The translations under genes were made by a program, and so were the position numbers. Below the pieces are notes generated by a model. The model saw only the letters and a list, made by a program, of their open reading frames with translations. It was not told the DNA's origin and did not search any database. From Paramecium octaurelia (taxonomy: Eukaryota > Ciliophora > Oligohymenophorea > Peniculida > Parameciidae): 64,000 bases of DNA. The DNA lies in contig CAJJDP010000093.1 of the NCBI GenBank assembly GCA_905182995.1, forward strand, positions 289,096 to 353,095. The letters run 5' to 3'. This document shows positions 1-13,437 of this stretch, piece by piece (the stretch's first letter is position 1; every line of letters begins with the position of its first letter).

Positions 1-516
1 TCCTACTTTTTTTGCCGTTGATTTCATTGATACGACATCTGATCCAGCATTAGGTTCACTCATTGCAAGAGATCCCACCCATTCTCCTGAACACAATTTA
101 GGAAGATATTTCTTCTTCTAAAACTCATTCCCATGTCTTTCAAGTTGGGCCACTATCAAAGCACTATGAGCTGAATAACTCAACCCAATTCCTCCTGAGG
201 CTCTACTGATTTCTTCTAGGATCATACAGTGAGCAGAATAAGATAATCCAGATCCCCCATAAGTGGCTAAGTTAATTAATTATATATGCTTACGATCAAC
301 AGTGGCACCTAAGAGTCCCAAATCTCCCATCTTCCTCCATAGATGAGGAGGGAATTTACCTTCTTCATCAGCTTTGTCAGCCAAAGGAGCTATCTCCTCA
401 TTTGCAAATTTTGCTACGTGACACCGTAATTCCTCAATCTCAGGTGACAAATTGGCAATGAAGTTAAAATTAAGGAGTGAAAATGAAGCTCTTAGTTTGC
501 TGAGTTTTTATAGCAT
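1..516 (-). CDS. Acyl-CoA dehydrogenase, isovaleryl-CoA dehydrogenase-like (N-terminal part)
   Basis: Predicted FAD-dependent acyl-CoA dehydrogenase, probably the isovaleryl-CoA type of leucine breakdown in mitochondria. It starts at the ATG at 514-516 and runs off the left edge, so the catalytic half is missing. The first ~20 residues ([19 protein letters not shown]) are basic and hydrophobic without acids, as in a mitochondrial presequence. The family pattern follows: [25 protein letters not shown], then [22 protein letters not shown], and a FAD-contact stretch like [17 protein letters not shown] 27-nt intron (267-293, GTAAGC...CTTAG on the minus strand) must be removed to give ATVDPTYGGSGL. 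TAG is read as Gln in this gene. The family is clear. The substrate is inferred from overall resemblance and could be another short or branched acyl-CoA. Confidence 0.85.
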
Positions 517-650
517 ATTTTAATAATTTGATAATGTTGCATATCATTTAATTTACATATCATTTGAATGTATCAATTTATAATATTAATTCCAAAAAAT
601 ATTATAAAAATTATGCAATATATTTGATCTTCAAAGAAGATAAAATTCTT

Positions 651-1451
651 TCACTTTTTTAGTCTAACATTTGGCGGAACAATGGCTCGCTAATTATTAA
701 CTTAGTCTCTAATAACTAGGTCTCCTTGCTCGTTCAATTCCTCCAAAATACCAGAATAAACCTTCTGCAAAATTTTTGAATCTTCAAATTCACACAATTG
801 ACCTCTTCTGTATAAAATCCTATTCATCCTAACCCTTAAATGTTCAAAACCAAAGTCATTCAAATCATACAAAGCCTTAGTGACTCTTTCCTTCAACTCT
901 AAATACAGCTAATTTTGATCAACTTCCTTCCCTCAGTTTTCTTTAAGAGATGTAGCTCCTTGAGTACACCAATTCACATTAATTCCAATTCCAACAAACA
1001 AAACACATTTATTGTCTATTAGTTCTGACTCTACTAGTATACCAACAGACTTTTTGCAATTAATCAGTATATCATTCATCCACTTCAATTATGCATTCAA
1101 ATTGTATAGTTCTTTAAAGAGTTTCACAATTGCGTATCCAACAATTATGGTTACATTCTTTAGGTGCTCTTTTCTAGTGAAAAATGGGAAGATTATAGTA
1201 GTCAAGATATTTTTTTTAGATTGACATTCCCATTTTCTATCGAATTATCCTCTACCTTCAGTTTGATGAAGAGCTCTTATATAGGTGATTTAATTCCAAT
1301 ATTTTCTTTTGTATTCCTTTTTCGCATAAGTTTAAGTAGAATCCACTGTTTCTAATAATACATCTTCCGAAAAGTGTCTTTCTATTTCTTATAATTTGCC
1401 ATTATTATGACTATTAGTCGAAAAGCTGGAGTCACCTTTTGTTTTCTGCAT
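651..1451 (-). CDS. Biotin-protein ligase-like, interrupted by an in-frame TGA
   Basis: Single-exon reading of 267 codons related to BirA/holocarboxylase synthetase, which activates biotin with ATP and attaches it to carboxylases. Visible landmarks are the TVDSTQTYA start of the catalytic domain, a biotin-loop-like QTEGRGQFDRKW (family G-R-G-R/Q..R-x-W), LKWMNDIL...KKSVGILVESE (family KWPND...K..GIL.E), and GIGINVN. Codon 173 (bases 933-935) is TGA, between ATSLKEN and GKEVDQNQLYLEL. The same frame stays open and sensible on both sides, and no 18-30 nt intron removes the TGA. Tryptophan (one G-to-A change from TGG) would fit. The reading ends at TGA 651-653. It may be a recent nonsense mutation, a sequencing error, or readthrough. 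The Met in KWMND replaces the usual Pro. Confidence 0.75.
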
Positions 1452-2103
1452 AGGCTTCTGTAAATATGAAATATATAAATGTTTAAATACAAAAAACAGC
1501 CTAGAAATAGGGATGTTTAAATTTGATATTAAAAAAATCTCAGATGTCGATTTGACTGTGGTTATGAAAAAGCTAGAAGAAAAGTAGGTCAGACATATTC
1601 TACTTATTAAGTATAAATATAAATAATTAAGTTTCTTATGCTTTTGAATTGAAAGTGTTTATAATTGGTTTGTAAACAATAAAAGGTGAAATTAAAAAAA
1701 TTATTGACTAATAAAGTGAGAGCTAAATTGTAATGATTAAAACTAATCATTTTTTCAGATAAAATAACGTTTCTTTATCCGAATTATTTGTTCAATCATT
1801 TTCTGCTCCCTAAAATCACATTTTCCTCTTTTTTCTAAATCATCTTATTTGATATATTAACATTTGATTGCAAGGAATAGTTTAGACCAGAGTTCTTCTT
1901 TCAATCAAAGAATCTTTTATTTATATTTATTTGATTCCTTCTTCTCATTACCTTTAAACAATTTAAATCTAGGCCTCTTGCTGATCTAACTAATCAAAAT
2001 TTCTGTTGAAAACAGTCTTAACGTAAAGAATAGAAATTCAAGTAAACATGAATTTAGGGTTTATTTACATATAATTGTAATTTATTTATTCATCTTAATT
2101 TAA
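1452..2103. other. Intergenic region, no supported gene
   Basis: About 650 bp between the divergent-side biotin ligase start and the 3' end of the kinesin gene. It is AT-rich. The best plus-strand reading (ATG near 1513, about 45 codons, MFKFDIKKISDVDL...) has no recognisable motif and could be a chance frame. No RNA gene, repeat or regulatory motif was recognised. Confidence 0.5.
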
Positions 2104-3991
2104 TCATGATATTAGTTTTCTCTCTGCAATCTTTAATTTTGGTAGACTATTTCTTTCTTCCTCAACTGTCTTATTTAGTAAATTGATAGAATTTTTCTTG
2201 GAGGGTTTTGGAATTTTTGAGTCTATTGGCAAGGATGAATTTAGACTATTTCTGAATTATAACTATTCTAGCAACTCCAATCTCTCAATTACTCTCCTTC
2301 TCTCACTCATTAGCCTCTTTTCCCTTGATAACATCTAGTCACTGGCTTCCACATATCCCAACTTAGTTTACATTTTATTACCTCTATCCTTATAACGAAC
2401 AGTCACTTCAGTCTTCTGCATACTTGGATTGCTCACTATCAATAGACCATTATTCGAGAGCTTCGTCTATTAATAGGTATTGTATTATTTATCATTTTCT
2501 GATCCTGAAAATCCTTCTTCAGATCCATATTTCATCAGATGAGAACTTTCTGAGTTTTCATGAGATTAAAATTATAACTTTTATAATTCCTCCCTCATTT
2601 TCCTATTTTCTTACATCAATTTCTCAACTTCATTCACTGATAGATTTGCTTATCTCAATCTCTCATTCTCCTCTTGTATTTTCATTAATTTGAAATGCAT
2701 ATCGTTACTGTTCAATCCTTTTCTCTTCATATTAAGTAACTGTTTCAAATAGTCAATCTATATTCAATTATATTATCTACCTCTTTCAACAATTTATTAA
2801 CCAATTCTTGATCTGTTGCATTAATCGAATTAGCTTATACTATTTAAGTAATATTTCGAGCTCTTTAAGCAAACTTCAATGAATTAGCAGTCTCATCTAT
2901 ATTGTAAATATTTGGAGCAACATTCACAAATATATTAGTTAATGTATTCCCACCAAGACTGTCTTACAATAATCTTGTGATCTTTGATTCTCTGTATGGA
3001 ATTGGCAATTTGTTAATGTTTTTATTGTTTTGAGATAAATTTTGGATTACTTTTCCTAAAGTGGTGAGAGATTAATTGATGCTCTTTAATTCATTCAAGT
3101 GAGCACTAGTCATTGAGTCTTATTTATTGATCTTCTCTGATCCAGCCAAATCACATAAATTGATTTTCGATCTCAATAACTACCCTCCTGAATCAGCCTT
3201 GCTAGTCTCAATCAATAATTGAAATATAGTGTGACTTCTACTAGACTTTAAATTCATAGTTGTTTGTCTGATCATTCTGTTCTTCTCTCCTCTTTTCATC
3301 AATGCTAAACAATCATATAAATTATTCACTGCATATTCAGTCAATTATTCTAATATCTTGAATGATATTTACCAACATAAATCCCCTCGGTTTTTGATTC
3401 ATGAATCTATAAAGCTTGAGGTACCTTGTGATCTTGCAATAAGTCATAAATCTTTTCATTATAGATTTGCAAAAATGAGCAATAAACATAATACCCTTAT
3501 TATAAATTATTGAATAGAGTATAAATAGTTCTGGGTATCATACCTGCATGATTCTAATCTGTTTATAAATCATCAATGAATGTCGATTAATGGCCCAAAC
3601 TAATATTAAGTGAATACTCCCAGTCACTCCCAAACATTGTATGCGTTTTACCTTCTTAAGAACTACTAAAATACCACTGCCTGTTTGACCATATGCCATA
3701 ATAGTTGTATTGTATCCTTATAATGCTTTATGAATGGTTGGAGATATGAATTTGAATATATCTGCCTATGACACTCTCTCATCAAACACTTAATCATATT
3801 CCTACTTTAATATGTGTGTAGATTATTCAATCACTACATATTTTTGCTAATTTTTAGGAACAAATTACTACTTGGTCAGTCTTTATAATACATTCTTATC
3901 CTAACTCTTTTTTCAATAAAGGCCTAACTCTTACATAAACCTTTATTGATTGTTGTTACAGGGTTGATTTATTTAATTTTGATTGTTACAT
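2104..3991 (-). CDS. Kinesin-like motor protein
   Basis: Microtubule motor with an N-terminal motor domain. After splicing the protein begins MQQSKLNKSTLQQQ, then SIKVYVRVRPLLKKEL, P-loop GQTGSGKTHTMFG, switch I SSRSHTIFQ, switch II DLAGSEKIN, then SINQSLTTLGKVI, YRESKITRLLQDSLGGN and FAQRARNI. The motor is followed by coiled-coil sequence (KEIDYLKQLLNMKRK..., ENERLRQ) and a basic tail. Four introns of 25, 23, 23 and 23 nt are needed; one (3847-3871) precedes KYVVIE and one splits GSG|KT. The ATG at 3989-3991 is the last in-frame Met upstream of the motor; the stop is TGA 2104-2106. The motor is complete with all nucleotide-binding motifs. The subfamily cannot be fixed by eye; cargo and direction are unknown. 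Confidence 0.92.
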
Positions 3992-4366
3992 TTAATAAAG
4001 TAAAATAATATAAAAATTATCATCTGATTCTCTAAAGGGACTTAACTAAATATTTGTACTAGATTTTTCTTTATTAAGGCGATTGAACCCCAAGACAAGA
4101 GATTGTCTATGACCACTTCAAGTTACCCACTGTTTTGCTTTTTATATTTTTTTTTTGGGTAAAGCATATGATAAACCAGATTTTAGATTTTATTATCCTT
4201 ATTTGGTGTTTTTTCGGAAGAGTGCTGTTATTTGTTTGCAATCATAAGTCTAGGTTTTAAATGGATATTTTTTATCAGAATTCTTTTGTCAACAACTAAG
4301 ATTCCCTCATTTTTATATTTAGAATACTGATGAATTTATTTTTGAATTGTAAGAATTTAATTACTT

Positions 4367-5071
4367 TCAAATTGTCCTTCTGTCAGTTATTGTGAATTGT
4401 AGAGTGTCAATAGTGAAATATCTATAATTTTAATAAAAACCTTATGTGTAATGACAATAATTACCTTAACCTTAAAAGAATCCATTTTTCAATAGGCCAT
4501 CATAAGTATCTCCACTCTTGAATATTATTTTTCCTCTCCCATTAAGCGAACCATTTTGAAACCATCCCATCTCTACTCCGCCGTTATTATACTAAATCAC
4601 TCCAAAACCAGTTAGATCAATTTACAAGCCATAAACAATTCTATCATTATGATTTACAATTTATGGCCAATGATTTTCCAAAGCGATTTGAATATCCTCT
4701 TTCAATTAAGGTTCTTCATTCTTATTCCATCCTTATAATTATTTTTACTTTTCTTCAAATATCTTTATATATCTATGTTAACAATCAATACTAAAATTAG
4801 TAATAGTCAACCTCTTTTCCTCGTCTACCAATTTATGCATACCCCACATTGTTTATATTCTTTAAATGGCCTTGATATAGCTATCCAATTTAATATGAGA
4901 GCTGACAATTACCATCGGCTTATCCTTCCTTAAATTCTCCTTTATGTCACCTCCAACATTAAAGTAGTAGACAACAAATCCATGAATAACATAATTTTTC
5001 CATTCTCCATAATAGAAACCTCCACTAACAAAATGACTTGATCCAATTCCATTAGGTTTATTCAATTTCAT
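4367..5071 (-). CDS. MORN-repeat-like protein
   Basis: About 227-235 residues. The start at 5069-5071 gives MKLNKPNGIGSSHF followed by repeated G-x-x-x-x-G-x-W units: GGFYYGEWKNYVIHGFVVYY, then in the C-terminal half NGGVEMGWFQNGSLNGRG and SGDTYDGLLKNGFFQGQG. Such MORN repeats usually bind membranes or scaffold cytoskeletal proteins. A central stretch without repeats is polar. A 24-nt GTAATT...ACATAAG segment (4441-4464) near the end looks like an intron but is a multiple of three and contains no stop, so the reading is open either way. TGA 4367-4369 ends the frame. MORN assignment is from spacing of Gly/Tyr/Trp and is fairly loose. Confidence 0.6.
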
Positions 5072-5233
5072 TGATACGTATTTTTAATTAAATCTCATTT
5101 ATGTAAACATAAAATTAAGGATAACGCAAAGTTTTAATTGTCTTAATGATTTGAACCACAGAATTAATAGAACTATAATTAGCTTAATTTCTTTTGATGA
5201 TTAATTTTTTTTGTCTCTTCAATATTTAATAAT

Positions 5234-6487
5234 ATGGCATTCAATACTTAAATTTTGAAATACTTTATTATTTTTAGTATATTGTATCCCTATTAAGAAC
5301 CATTTGAATCTCTATCTTACTATTCTCCTTCAGAAGAGACTCTATTAGGGATCAGAATTTACGATGAATTTCTAATGCTTTCAATCAAAACTATATTCTT
5401 TTAATAATTTTATTTAAACTACTCTTACTAGAAGATTCAATTGGCTTATTTGATAAAATTTGTACCTGATTAGTTTTCTAAATATGAGACTTATCATTTA
5501 ACGTCTTTTAAAACGCTACATTAACCTTCATAAATATTTCCCATATTTATATAATTATTAAAACTATATATTTTGTTTTTTGCAATGTTGAGATCAATAC
5601 TAAAGATGATATCATAGTCAGATTTTATTAAAATAATTAGGAGTATTTCTCAAGTTAATAGACGCTACTCTAAAACTGATATGAAAATTGAAAGAACCCA
5701 TAATTAAAAATTTTTATTTTTTCTTACCAATATACAAAACTCATTCACTCTTTTGTATGATGAAAACATTCGTTATCGGCCTTAGAGCATACTGTTGTTA
5801 CTCACATACGAACCCGTGAGTAAGCCTGTATGTTCGGTGATTACAATAACCAATCTGATATTTATATTTAAAGTCCACAAGGATTGTTTTTTATAAAGTT
5901 TTTATGCAATAGCAACTTATTTAGTTATTAATATTATATAAATTTTCAATAATTACTTCCTTTTGAAAGAAAACAAATATTCGTTCCTTCAAAGAATGCT
6001 AATTAGGTATATTTTTATCAATTATATCAATCCTATTCGTTTTTGTTATAATCTATTCTAAATATTATAAAACATTTCTTATTTCTAGCATTCTTTCATT
6101 CAATATTTATATAAGAAAATAATTTAAATATACATGAATCCACAAAATAATTTGTTTTCATAAAATAATTCAGAAAAATTATTCTCTCAAATTTTTATCC
6201 AATTTATAAAAAATATAAAACTCTAAAAATTTGCTATTCTTTGTGGATCACAGCAGTTTTTGGAATTTTATTTCATAATTATGATATATAACCAGGATTT
6301 CATTGAATAATTATGGATTACAGATCAAATTGCTTTAAATGAAGAAGTTGTTTTTATTAAAGAATAGATTATGAAGTGCACTTTAATAGAAAAGTCACAT
6401 ATCTTTAAGACAATTTGTTTTGATTAAGCAATCACATTTTCCAAATAAAATCAGTGTTATGATGTAGAATTTAACTAACTAGTATGA
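5234..6487 (+). CDS. Unrecognised 418-codon open frame, strand uncertain
   Basis: From ATG 5234 the frame runs 417 sense codons to TGA 6485-6487, long for this base composition. The product is very rich in Phe, Ile, Leu, Tyr and Gln and poor in acidic residues, with hydrophobic runs near residues 8-20 and 185-235, so it could be a membrane protein or the shadow of a gene on the other strand. The 3' third (for example CGSQQFLEFYFIIMIYNQDF) looks most protein-like. On the minus strand, patches between 5100 and 5900 also read well (for example LIPNRVSSEGEQQDRDSNG and VITEHTGLLTGSYVSNNS) but in different frames. I could not decide between the two; a decayed gene is also possible. Confidence 0.35.
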
Positions 6488-7616
6488 TATTATTGCTAAT
6501 TACTTATAACTATTATAAAGAATAACCTTTATGAATTAATAAATGAAAAATTTTGAATGATTAATTTCTTCTTGTTTCTTTAAATTAAAATTAGTGAAAT
6601 TTATTCCTTTTAAAAATTAACTAGTTTTAATTTGTGAATAGCTTATATAATTAATAATATAATTTTAAATTAAGAATAAATTCAAATGTAATTAGAGACT
6701 AAGACTGCTTTGATGTGGATAATCTATTGCAATTAAGCAAAATATGCTAACAATAAAAGACTAGAGATTTAAAATTATAAAAAAAATCAAAAAGAATCGA
6801 TTTATTCACTTTAGCAAAACAACAATGAATTCAGTTTAGATTTACTCTTTAATACTCATACTTAAGATCATAAATTAATTCGTGATCCATTATAATTAAG
6901 AAAATGGACTCTTTGAATTCATAAATAAAGAAATTACTTTAGCAAAAGAAATTAATAAGAATCTGATTAATCCAAAAATTATTTAGTTTTGAGAGCCAAG
7001 TCATCTAAATAATGTATAACATACTGTTATTGACTAGTTAATAAATGTTCAATAAAATCCGTAATTTCTTAATTTATTTGAAAAAATATAAAGAGAAGCA
7101 TAAATCAATATCAAATTCTGCTGTTGTGATAAATTTTGTGATGTAAATGGAGATTGATATGATAAGATAATCCATAATAAAAAAGGAAAGGAAACACATT
7201 AATAATTTTAGTTTTAAAATGTATGAAAATATTTAGATATCATAAATAAATGAAGAAGCATACAGAAAGAATTTATCATCTTCTTAATATACTGAGGATG
7301 AATACAGAAATAATAGGAAGTTATGATTTTAATTTGATGTCTTTATAAAATAAAATTATTATTATATTTATCTAATAGGTATTATACAAAAAAAGATTAG
7401 TATTGTATGATAGAATACTTTATGGCTGGAATCTTAGTTTGTTTTAGTACGATCTTTATAATATTGAGATGTTTTTAGAGAGCTCCTCTTTAAAGAATCC
7501 AATACATAAATTATACTCCTAGCGGTATTAGAGAAATGATTAAAGAGAAAAAAACTAGAAGTAGAGAGAAAGTATATGCAATTGATAACTGAAACTATAA
7601 TAAATAAATTATCAAT
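6488..7616 (+). other. Coding-like but broken tract, no intact gene
   Basis: Several short plus-strand frames here look like protein but do not join. ATG 6686 to TGA 6916 gives 76 codons ending ...HTQDHKLIRDPLQLRKWTL. A frame 1 nt away continues as EFINKEITLAKEINKN..., and a further frame around 7000-7311 is open for over 100 codons (ending SSSQYTEDEYRNNRKL). Joining them needs frame changes with no convincing intron borders. This pattern suits a decayed gene copy (common after genome duplication in Paramecium) or a gene whose introns I failed to see. Nothing recognisable was found in 7320-7616. Confidence 0.35.
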
Positions 7617-8585
7617 ATGAAATAGTTTAAACAATAAAAGAGTAATTAGGATAGACAATAGGATAAGTTCTGTATTAATGCTGCAGCACTATAAGATCAT
7701 TTAAGCAGGTAACTGTTCAAGCTGCCTAAGATAAATTAAAAATAGTTATCACTAGCCTAAAAACTAGGATTAGTACCATCGCCTCCAAAACCTCTAGATC
7801 AAGAAGAATGGGCTTAGGTTGAGGAACAGTCATTAAAAAGGGAAGATATATAAAATTGTGTATGTCCTATTTGCTTAGAGAAATTCAGAATGCAATAACA
7901 TGTAATTTTGAGTTGTAGCCACATCTATCATAAAACCTGTTTAGAAAGTTTTGAGAGAGTCTCGTAAACAAAACAATGTCCTATTTGTAGAAGATAGGAC
8001 TATGAGAAGAAGCAATTTATGGTGGCTAACAAATAATATAAGATCTAATCAATAATTAAAATATAAGCTTTATTTCGATAATTTATATGTAGAAAGTAGT
8101 TTTATGAGAGGATGATAAAACTGTAATACAGACCAGAAAACAACTTATTGAGAAGGAAATTACTTTTTTATAAATTATCAAGGATTTCTCAAAGAATGTC
8201 TAGGACTATTTAATAGCAGGGTAATTAGGCATAATATGCAATAAATCAATTGGGTGATAATATTCAAGTAAAATAAGAGCAGATGGAAAAGAATTTAAAC
8301 CAGATTTATATAATGAAACACAATAACGAGTTGATGGCTAAATTGTAACCAATAATAAAAGTGGATTGGATAAACATAAAGAAACTGGCCCTAGAGAGGA
8401 AGGAAATTGATTGCACAATATGTTTACAGAGCATGGTGAATACGAAGGTGTTTTTATTGAGTTGTTCACACATGTTTCATGCTAATTGTTTGAATTCTTT
8501 TGAAAGATATTCAATGGCTTAGATTAACAATTGTCCAATCTGTAGATAGACTTATCAAAAATCTCACTTTAAGTTATAATATTGA
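7617..8585 (+). CDS. Double-RING protein with IQ motif (RNF32-like)
   Basis: Intronless, 322 residues. Two RING-type zinc domains flank a central IQ motif. RING 1 (from about residue 81) reads CPICLEKF, then CSHIYHKTCLESF, then CPICRR. RING 2 (from about residue 262) reads CTICLQSM, CSHMFHANCLNSF, CPICRQTY. Between them IQSIIKIQALFRQFICRKQF matches the IQ calmodulin-binding pattern. This RING-IQ-RING order is the known layout of RNF32, a poorly understood vertebrate protein expressed in testis; here an E3 ubiquitin ligase role under calmodulin control is inferred. ATG 7617 gives MKQFKQQKSNQDRQQ; stop TGA 8583-8585. It lies 104 bp before the MAP kinase gene, same strand. Confidence 0.85.
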
Positions 8586-8689
8586 TTGATTATAATTTAA
8601 AAATGATAGTTCTCAGCATTATTAATATAGGATTGTAAATTTTAAATTTAGTATTCATTAATATAATTTTAATTATAAGTAATAATTGT

Positions 8690-10031
<1,342 letters not shown>

Positions 10032-10909
10032 TAAATCATTGTTAATCTTTCGTGAAACTTCTTTTAAATTTGAAGCACCTTTTCTATGTTCTTCCTCTTT
10101 TTCCTTCCAACTCATACAATATTTAGTATTACCTATTTCATTATAAAAAATTCTTTTTTAATCAAAAGAGTACTATTTGATTAAATATAATAATGTTTCC
10201 CACTTAAATAACCATTATTTATACTCTCATTAGGTTTGTCTTTTATAAATGCACCTCTCTTTTCAAAATTCATTCAAAGAATCTCCATTATTACTTTTTA
10301 TTTGTAGTACTTGATAAATTGATGTAGGAATTGTTGATATATTTATCAATTTATTCTTCCATTCAGGGAAAGTTTTTAGGCTTTTGGAGTTTCAGAAATT
10401 TTGGGTTATAAAATTATTGATGAATGGATGTGAATTATGTAAACTTTTCCTCTTTGCATCTTTTCAAACAGTTTTGTAGAGCATTCAAGAAATTTTATTG
10501 AGTTTAAGAGCAACTTTATTGTCTACTAAGTATTCTATTTCTCTAGTTGTAAAAATAAATAGGTGGATGCTGCCATTAAATAATAAATATCATCTATCAT
10601 ATATTTTTAGATAATCATGAGAAGAAATTCTTAAAATTATTTAAAAGATCATAAGATCTTAATTGGGCAAATATAGATTTATTTTTCATGCTACTCCAAA
10701 CAAGAGGGTTTCTAATATTACATTTAAAACATTAAAATATTTGATATTGTTTCAGCTTTAAATTCAAAAATATGTTAGCATAAACAAGGAATATTATATA
10801 ATTGAAACATCTAAGTGCTTCCATAAGAACAAATTCATTTATGGTGTAATTAAATATTTATTCAGTTAATATATTACACAAAATAAGACAAATCATAAGA
10901 AAAGATTGT
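10032..10909. other. Intergenic, with a possible small minus-strand gene
   Basis: Minus-strand frames between about 10060 and 10360 look coding: MNFEKRGAFIKDKPNESIN in one frame and FYNEIGNTKYCMSWKEKEEEHRKG in another. Joining them needs a 1-nt shift and no convincing intron was found, and no stop clear of the MAP kinase 3' end was placed. It may be a decayed or misassembled small gene. The rest (10370-10909) is AT-rich with no feature seen. Confidence 0.3.
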
Positions 10910-11110
10910 TCATTCTAGTTGATCAAAGAAGCTTTCGAGATCATCTTCTTGATTGTCTATGAAATTCTTGATCATTGGATTTTAAGGTCTTTCGATATCT
11001 GTGAAATGAGATTCGTAAGATTGATTTGATGAAACACTCGAGGTATCTGCTCTTGAATGTTGCAATATGCGAACTAAAGGTTTAGGATAAGTAATTGTAT
11101 GAGTATTCAT
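10910..11110 (-). CDS. Small polar protein, 66 residues
   Basis: Open frame of 67 codons from ATG 11108-11110 to TGA 10910-10912, too short to stand out on length alone but with convincing composition. It is Ser/Asp/Glu/Gln-rich, with MNTHTITYPKPLVRILQHSR at the start and an acidic end NQEDDLESFFDQLE. No hydrophobic segment, no cysteine motif and no recognised domain. Function unknown. It is isolated from its neighbours by several hundred base pairs on each side. Confidence 0.5.
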
Positions 11111-12121
11111 TTGTATACTAAAATCTTAAAAAAAATATTAAAAATACTTTTTTCAACACCAGGTATTTATAATCAAATTTTAATAAAAAAACTTATAATG
11201 AGGAAATCTGACTGATGAATTTAACAGAAACCTCAAAGCACCTAATAAACATATCACTTCTGAACCAATAAACCATATGAACATGAATCAATTCAATTCA
11301 TTAAAGAATTACTTAATAAAAAATCAAATCGTATTTTTATGATAGATTTCTTTTTTTAACTCCATAGATCCATTCAAATTTAAAAAATCTATTGGTGGTG
11401 TTCTATTTTTAATACAGAGAGCCAAAACCTTGAGTTGAAGAACTTCATTGGATTTAAAAAGGTGATAATGTTTAAAATGTTTATAAAGTTATAAAACTCT
11501 TAATTTATTATTGAGATTAATAATATTACCAACAGTACTAGTCATTATATTGATTAAAAATAAATTGAGTGATTCGTTAAAGAAGTAATGAGATTACTGT
11601 AGAACCTTTTAAACAAATAATTAAATTGAGAAATTCATATTAATTATTATTATATAGAATTTTTGAATTATATAAAATTATCTAAAGTTTTTAAAATCTT
11701 CAGGATTAACATTTGGTAAATTTAGAACAATATTCTTCATTTGTGCTATCATTCTGATATTAATTTTGAGTATAACTTTAAGTAGATGTTGTTTTTATTT
11801 TTCCATTCTCTCAAAGATCAAGATATTTAATGAGAGTAGATTAAATTGATGTGGAAAGGAATATTTGCGATGACAGTTTATTGCTTGCGTTGTGAAGTAA
11901 TCGTAATGATGAGAACAATGTTATATTAAGAAATTTAGAAAAACGTAATTATTTAATACTTATGAGTTCTAAAATCAAGAACCTCTATTTAATATTGCGC
12001 CTGCGTTTGGAAGAACTCAGAGTAGTGACAATAAAGACTTGCTAGATCGGAATCAATATTTTACTGTTTGCATCTCTGCGAGGCGATCAAAAAGCAAAAA
12101 ATCAAAATTCACTCCAACAAT
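11111..12121. other. Intergenic, possible upstream exon near its end
   Basis: 11111-11900 is AT-rich with no supported gene. From about 11905 to 12200 one plus frame is open and looks like protein (APAFGRTQSSDNKDLLDRNQ is a sample) and overlaps the start of the next gene in a different frame. It could be a 5' exon of that gene joined by an intron I could not place, or a chance frame. Confidence 0.4.
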
Positions 12122-13437
12122 ATGGTCTTACTTCTCAAAAATAATTACAATAAGCTTAACAAATCTCATCTTCGCTTTATAATCACAACTTTGGCAGTTT
12201 TTACCCTGAAGTAAGTAAGTTTGAACTAATTTTAGTTTATAAGAGCCTCAATTACTTTATATTTGGTTGGCTTGGTGATTAATTTACTTCATACTGAAAT
12301 CTTGAATGTCATTAACAAAAAGTTCGTGTTGTAAAAATGTGTTGGAACTATAGTCATAGTGTTCCTCCATATTTTAGACTTAATGATCATTAATGATTAC
12401 CTAATATTAAATTCGGAATACAGTAATCTAACTTAAGCTGTATCAGATATTTATGTAGATTCAGTTAGAAAATAGAAGGATATGATTTAATTGTTCGAAG
12501 CAGTCATAAGATAGTTGGTTAACATTAATAGGTAATTCAGTTTTTATAATGATTCAGATTTCTTTCAGTATTTTTCTAGGCATCAGCTCTTTGGGGAGAA
12601 GGCATAAGAAAATTGATAAAGAATAAGAAAAAGACTTGGGGAACAACAGATTCTTAATTATCATCTCCTTAGCCCCAAGATAAGACTTAGTTAAATCAAG
12701 TACCGCCAGTTAACGGGATGAATAATAAAATGAAGGGTTAAAAAAAGGAAGTTATTTAGCATTCTGGAAAGAAGAAGAAATCCCAACAACAATAAATGGA
12801 GAAATCTACCGAAGAAAGAGGATAGTCAATAGAAAAGAAGAAGAAGAAACTTCTGGATAAAAAGCCATAAAAAATGTCACCAAAAGAATATGAATAACAA
12901 ATTGAAACTAAAATTGATGAATCACAATAATTAATACTTTCTAAGCAGGTTTCATTAATGCAAAAGGATGAATAAAATAATTCAACTTAGGCAGGTTCAA
13001 ATGGAACCAAATCCTTGTTTGATCATAAAATCAAATCTAATAGAAGTGAATCATTTCCAACCAAATTGAGCTAATTAGTTGAAATTCCATAGAAGTATTA
13101 GAGATATTCCTCTTAAAGTTAAAAGAAACAAATAGACCAAAAAAAATAAATACGACCTTTATATGATAAACTTTATAAATTCAATTTGCAAACTAATGTC
13201 GACAAATATGAAATCAAAGTACATAGTATAATTGAAATGAATAATTCAATAAATAGAATTGCATAGGAAAATTCTTGGAATTCATTCTTAACGATAAATG
13301 TAAAGTTAAATTATTGGAAAGAAGCCTATCAATAAATGCAAACTTAAGAAATTAAGGAAGAGTTATAAAAAGTAATAGCGTAATATGCATTATATCTAAT
13401 GAATTAGCATGCTTAAAATTAAGAAATAGTAGAATGA
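12122..13437 (+). CDS. Multi-pass membrane protein with long basic Gln-rich tail
   Basis: 422 residues after removal of introns 12215-12235 (21 nt) and 12532-12557 (26 nt). The N-terminal third holds about three hydrophobic segments (LRFIITTLAVFTL, ITLYLVGLVINLL, VGTIVIVFLHILDLMII), then an amphipathic stretch (IRQLVNINRFLSVFF, SALWGEGIRKLIKNKKK). The remaining ~250 residues are hydrophilic, rich in Lys, Gln, Ser and Pro, and likely cytosolic and disordered, ending with a short coiled-coil-like part. No family was recognised. Start chosen at ATG 12122; an extra upstream exon is possible (see the preceding region). The stop is TGA 13435-13437, and spliced length is a whole number of codons. 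Confidence 0.7.

Noticed and set aside
5765-5850. Possible structured RNA: less AT-rich patch with ACTCAC...GTGAGT and ACATAC...GTATGT pairs.
   Set aside because: The stems are short and mutually exclusive, the patch lies inside an open frame, and no tRNA, snRNA or snoRNA motifs were found.
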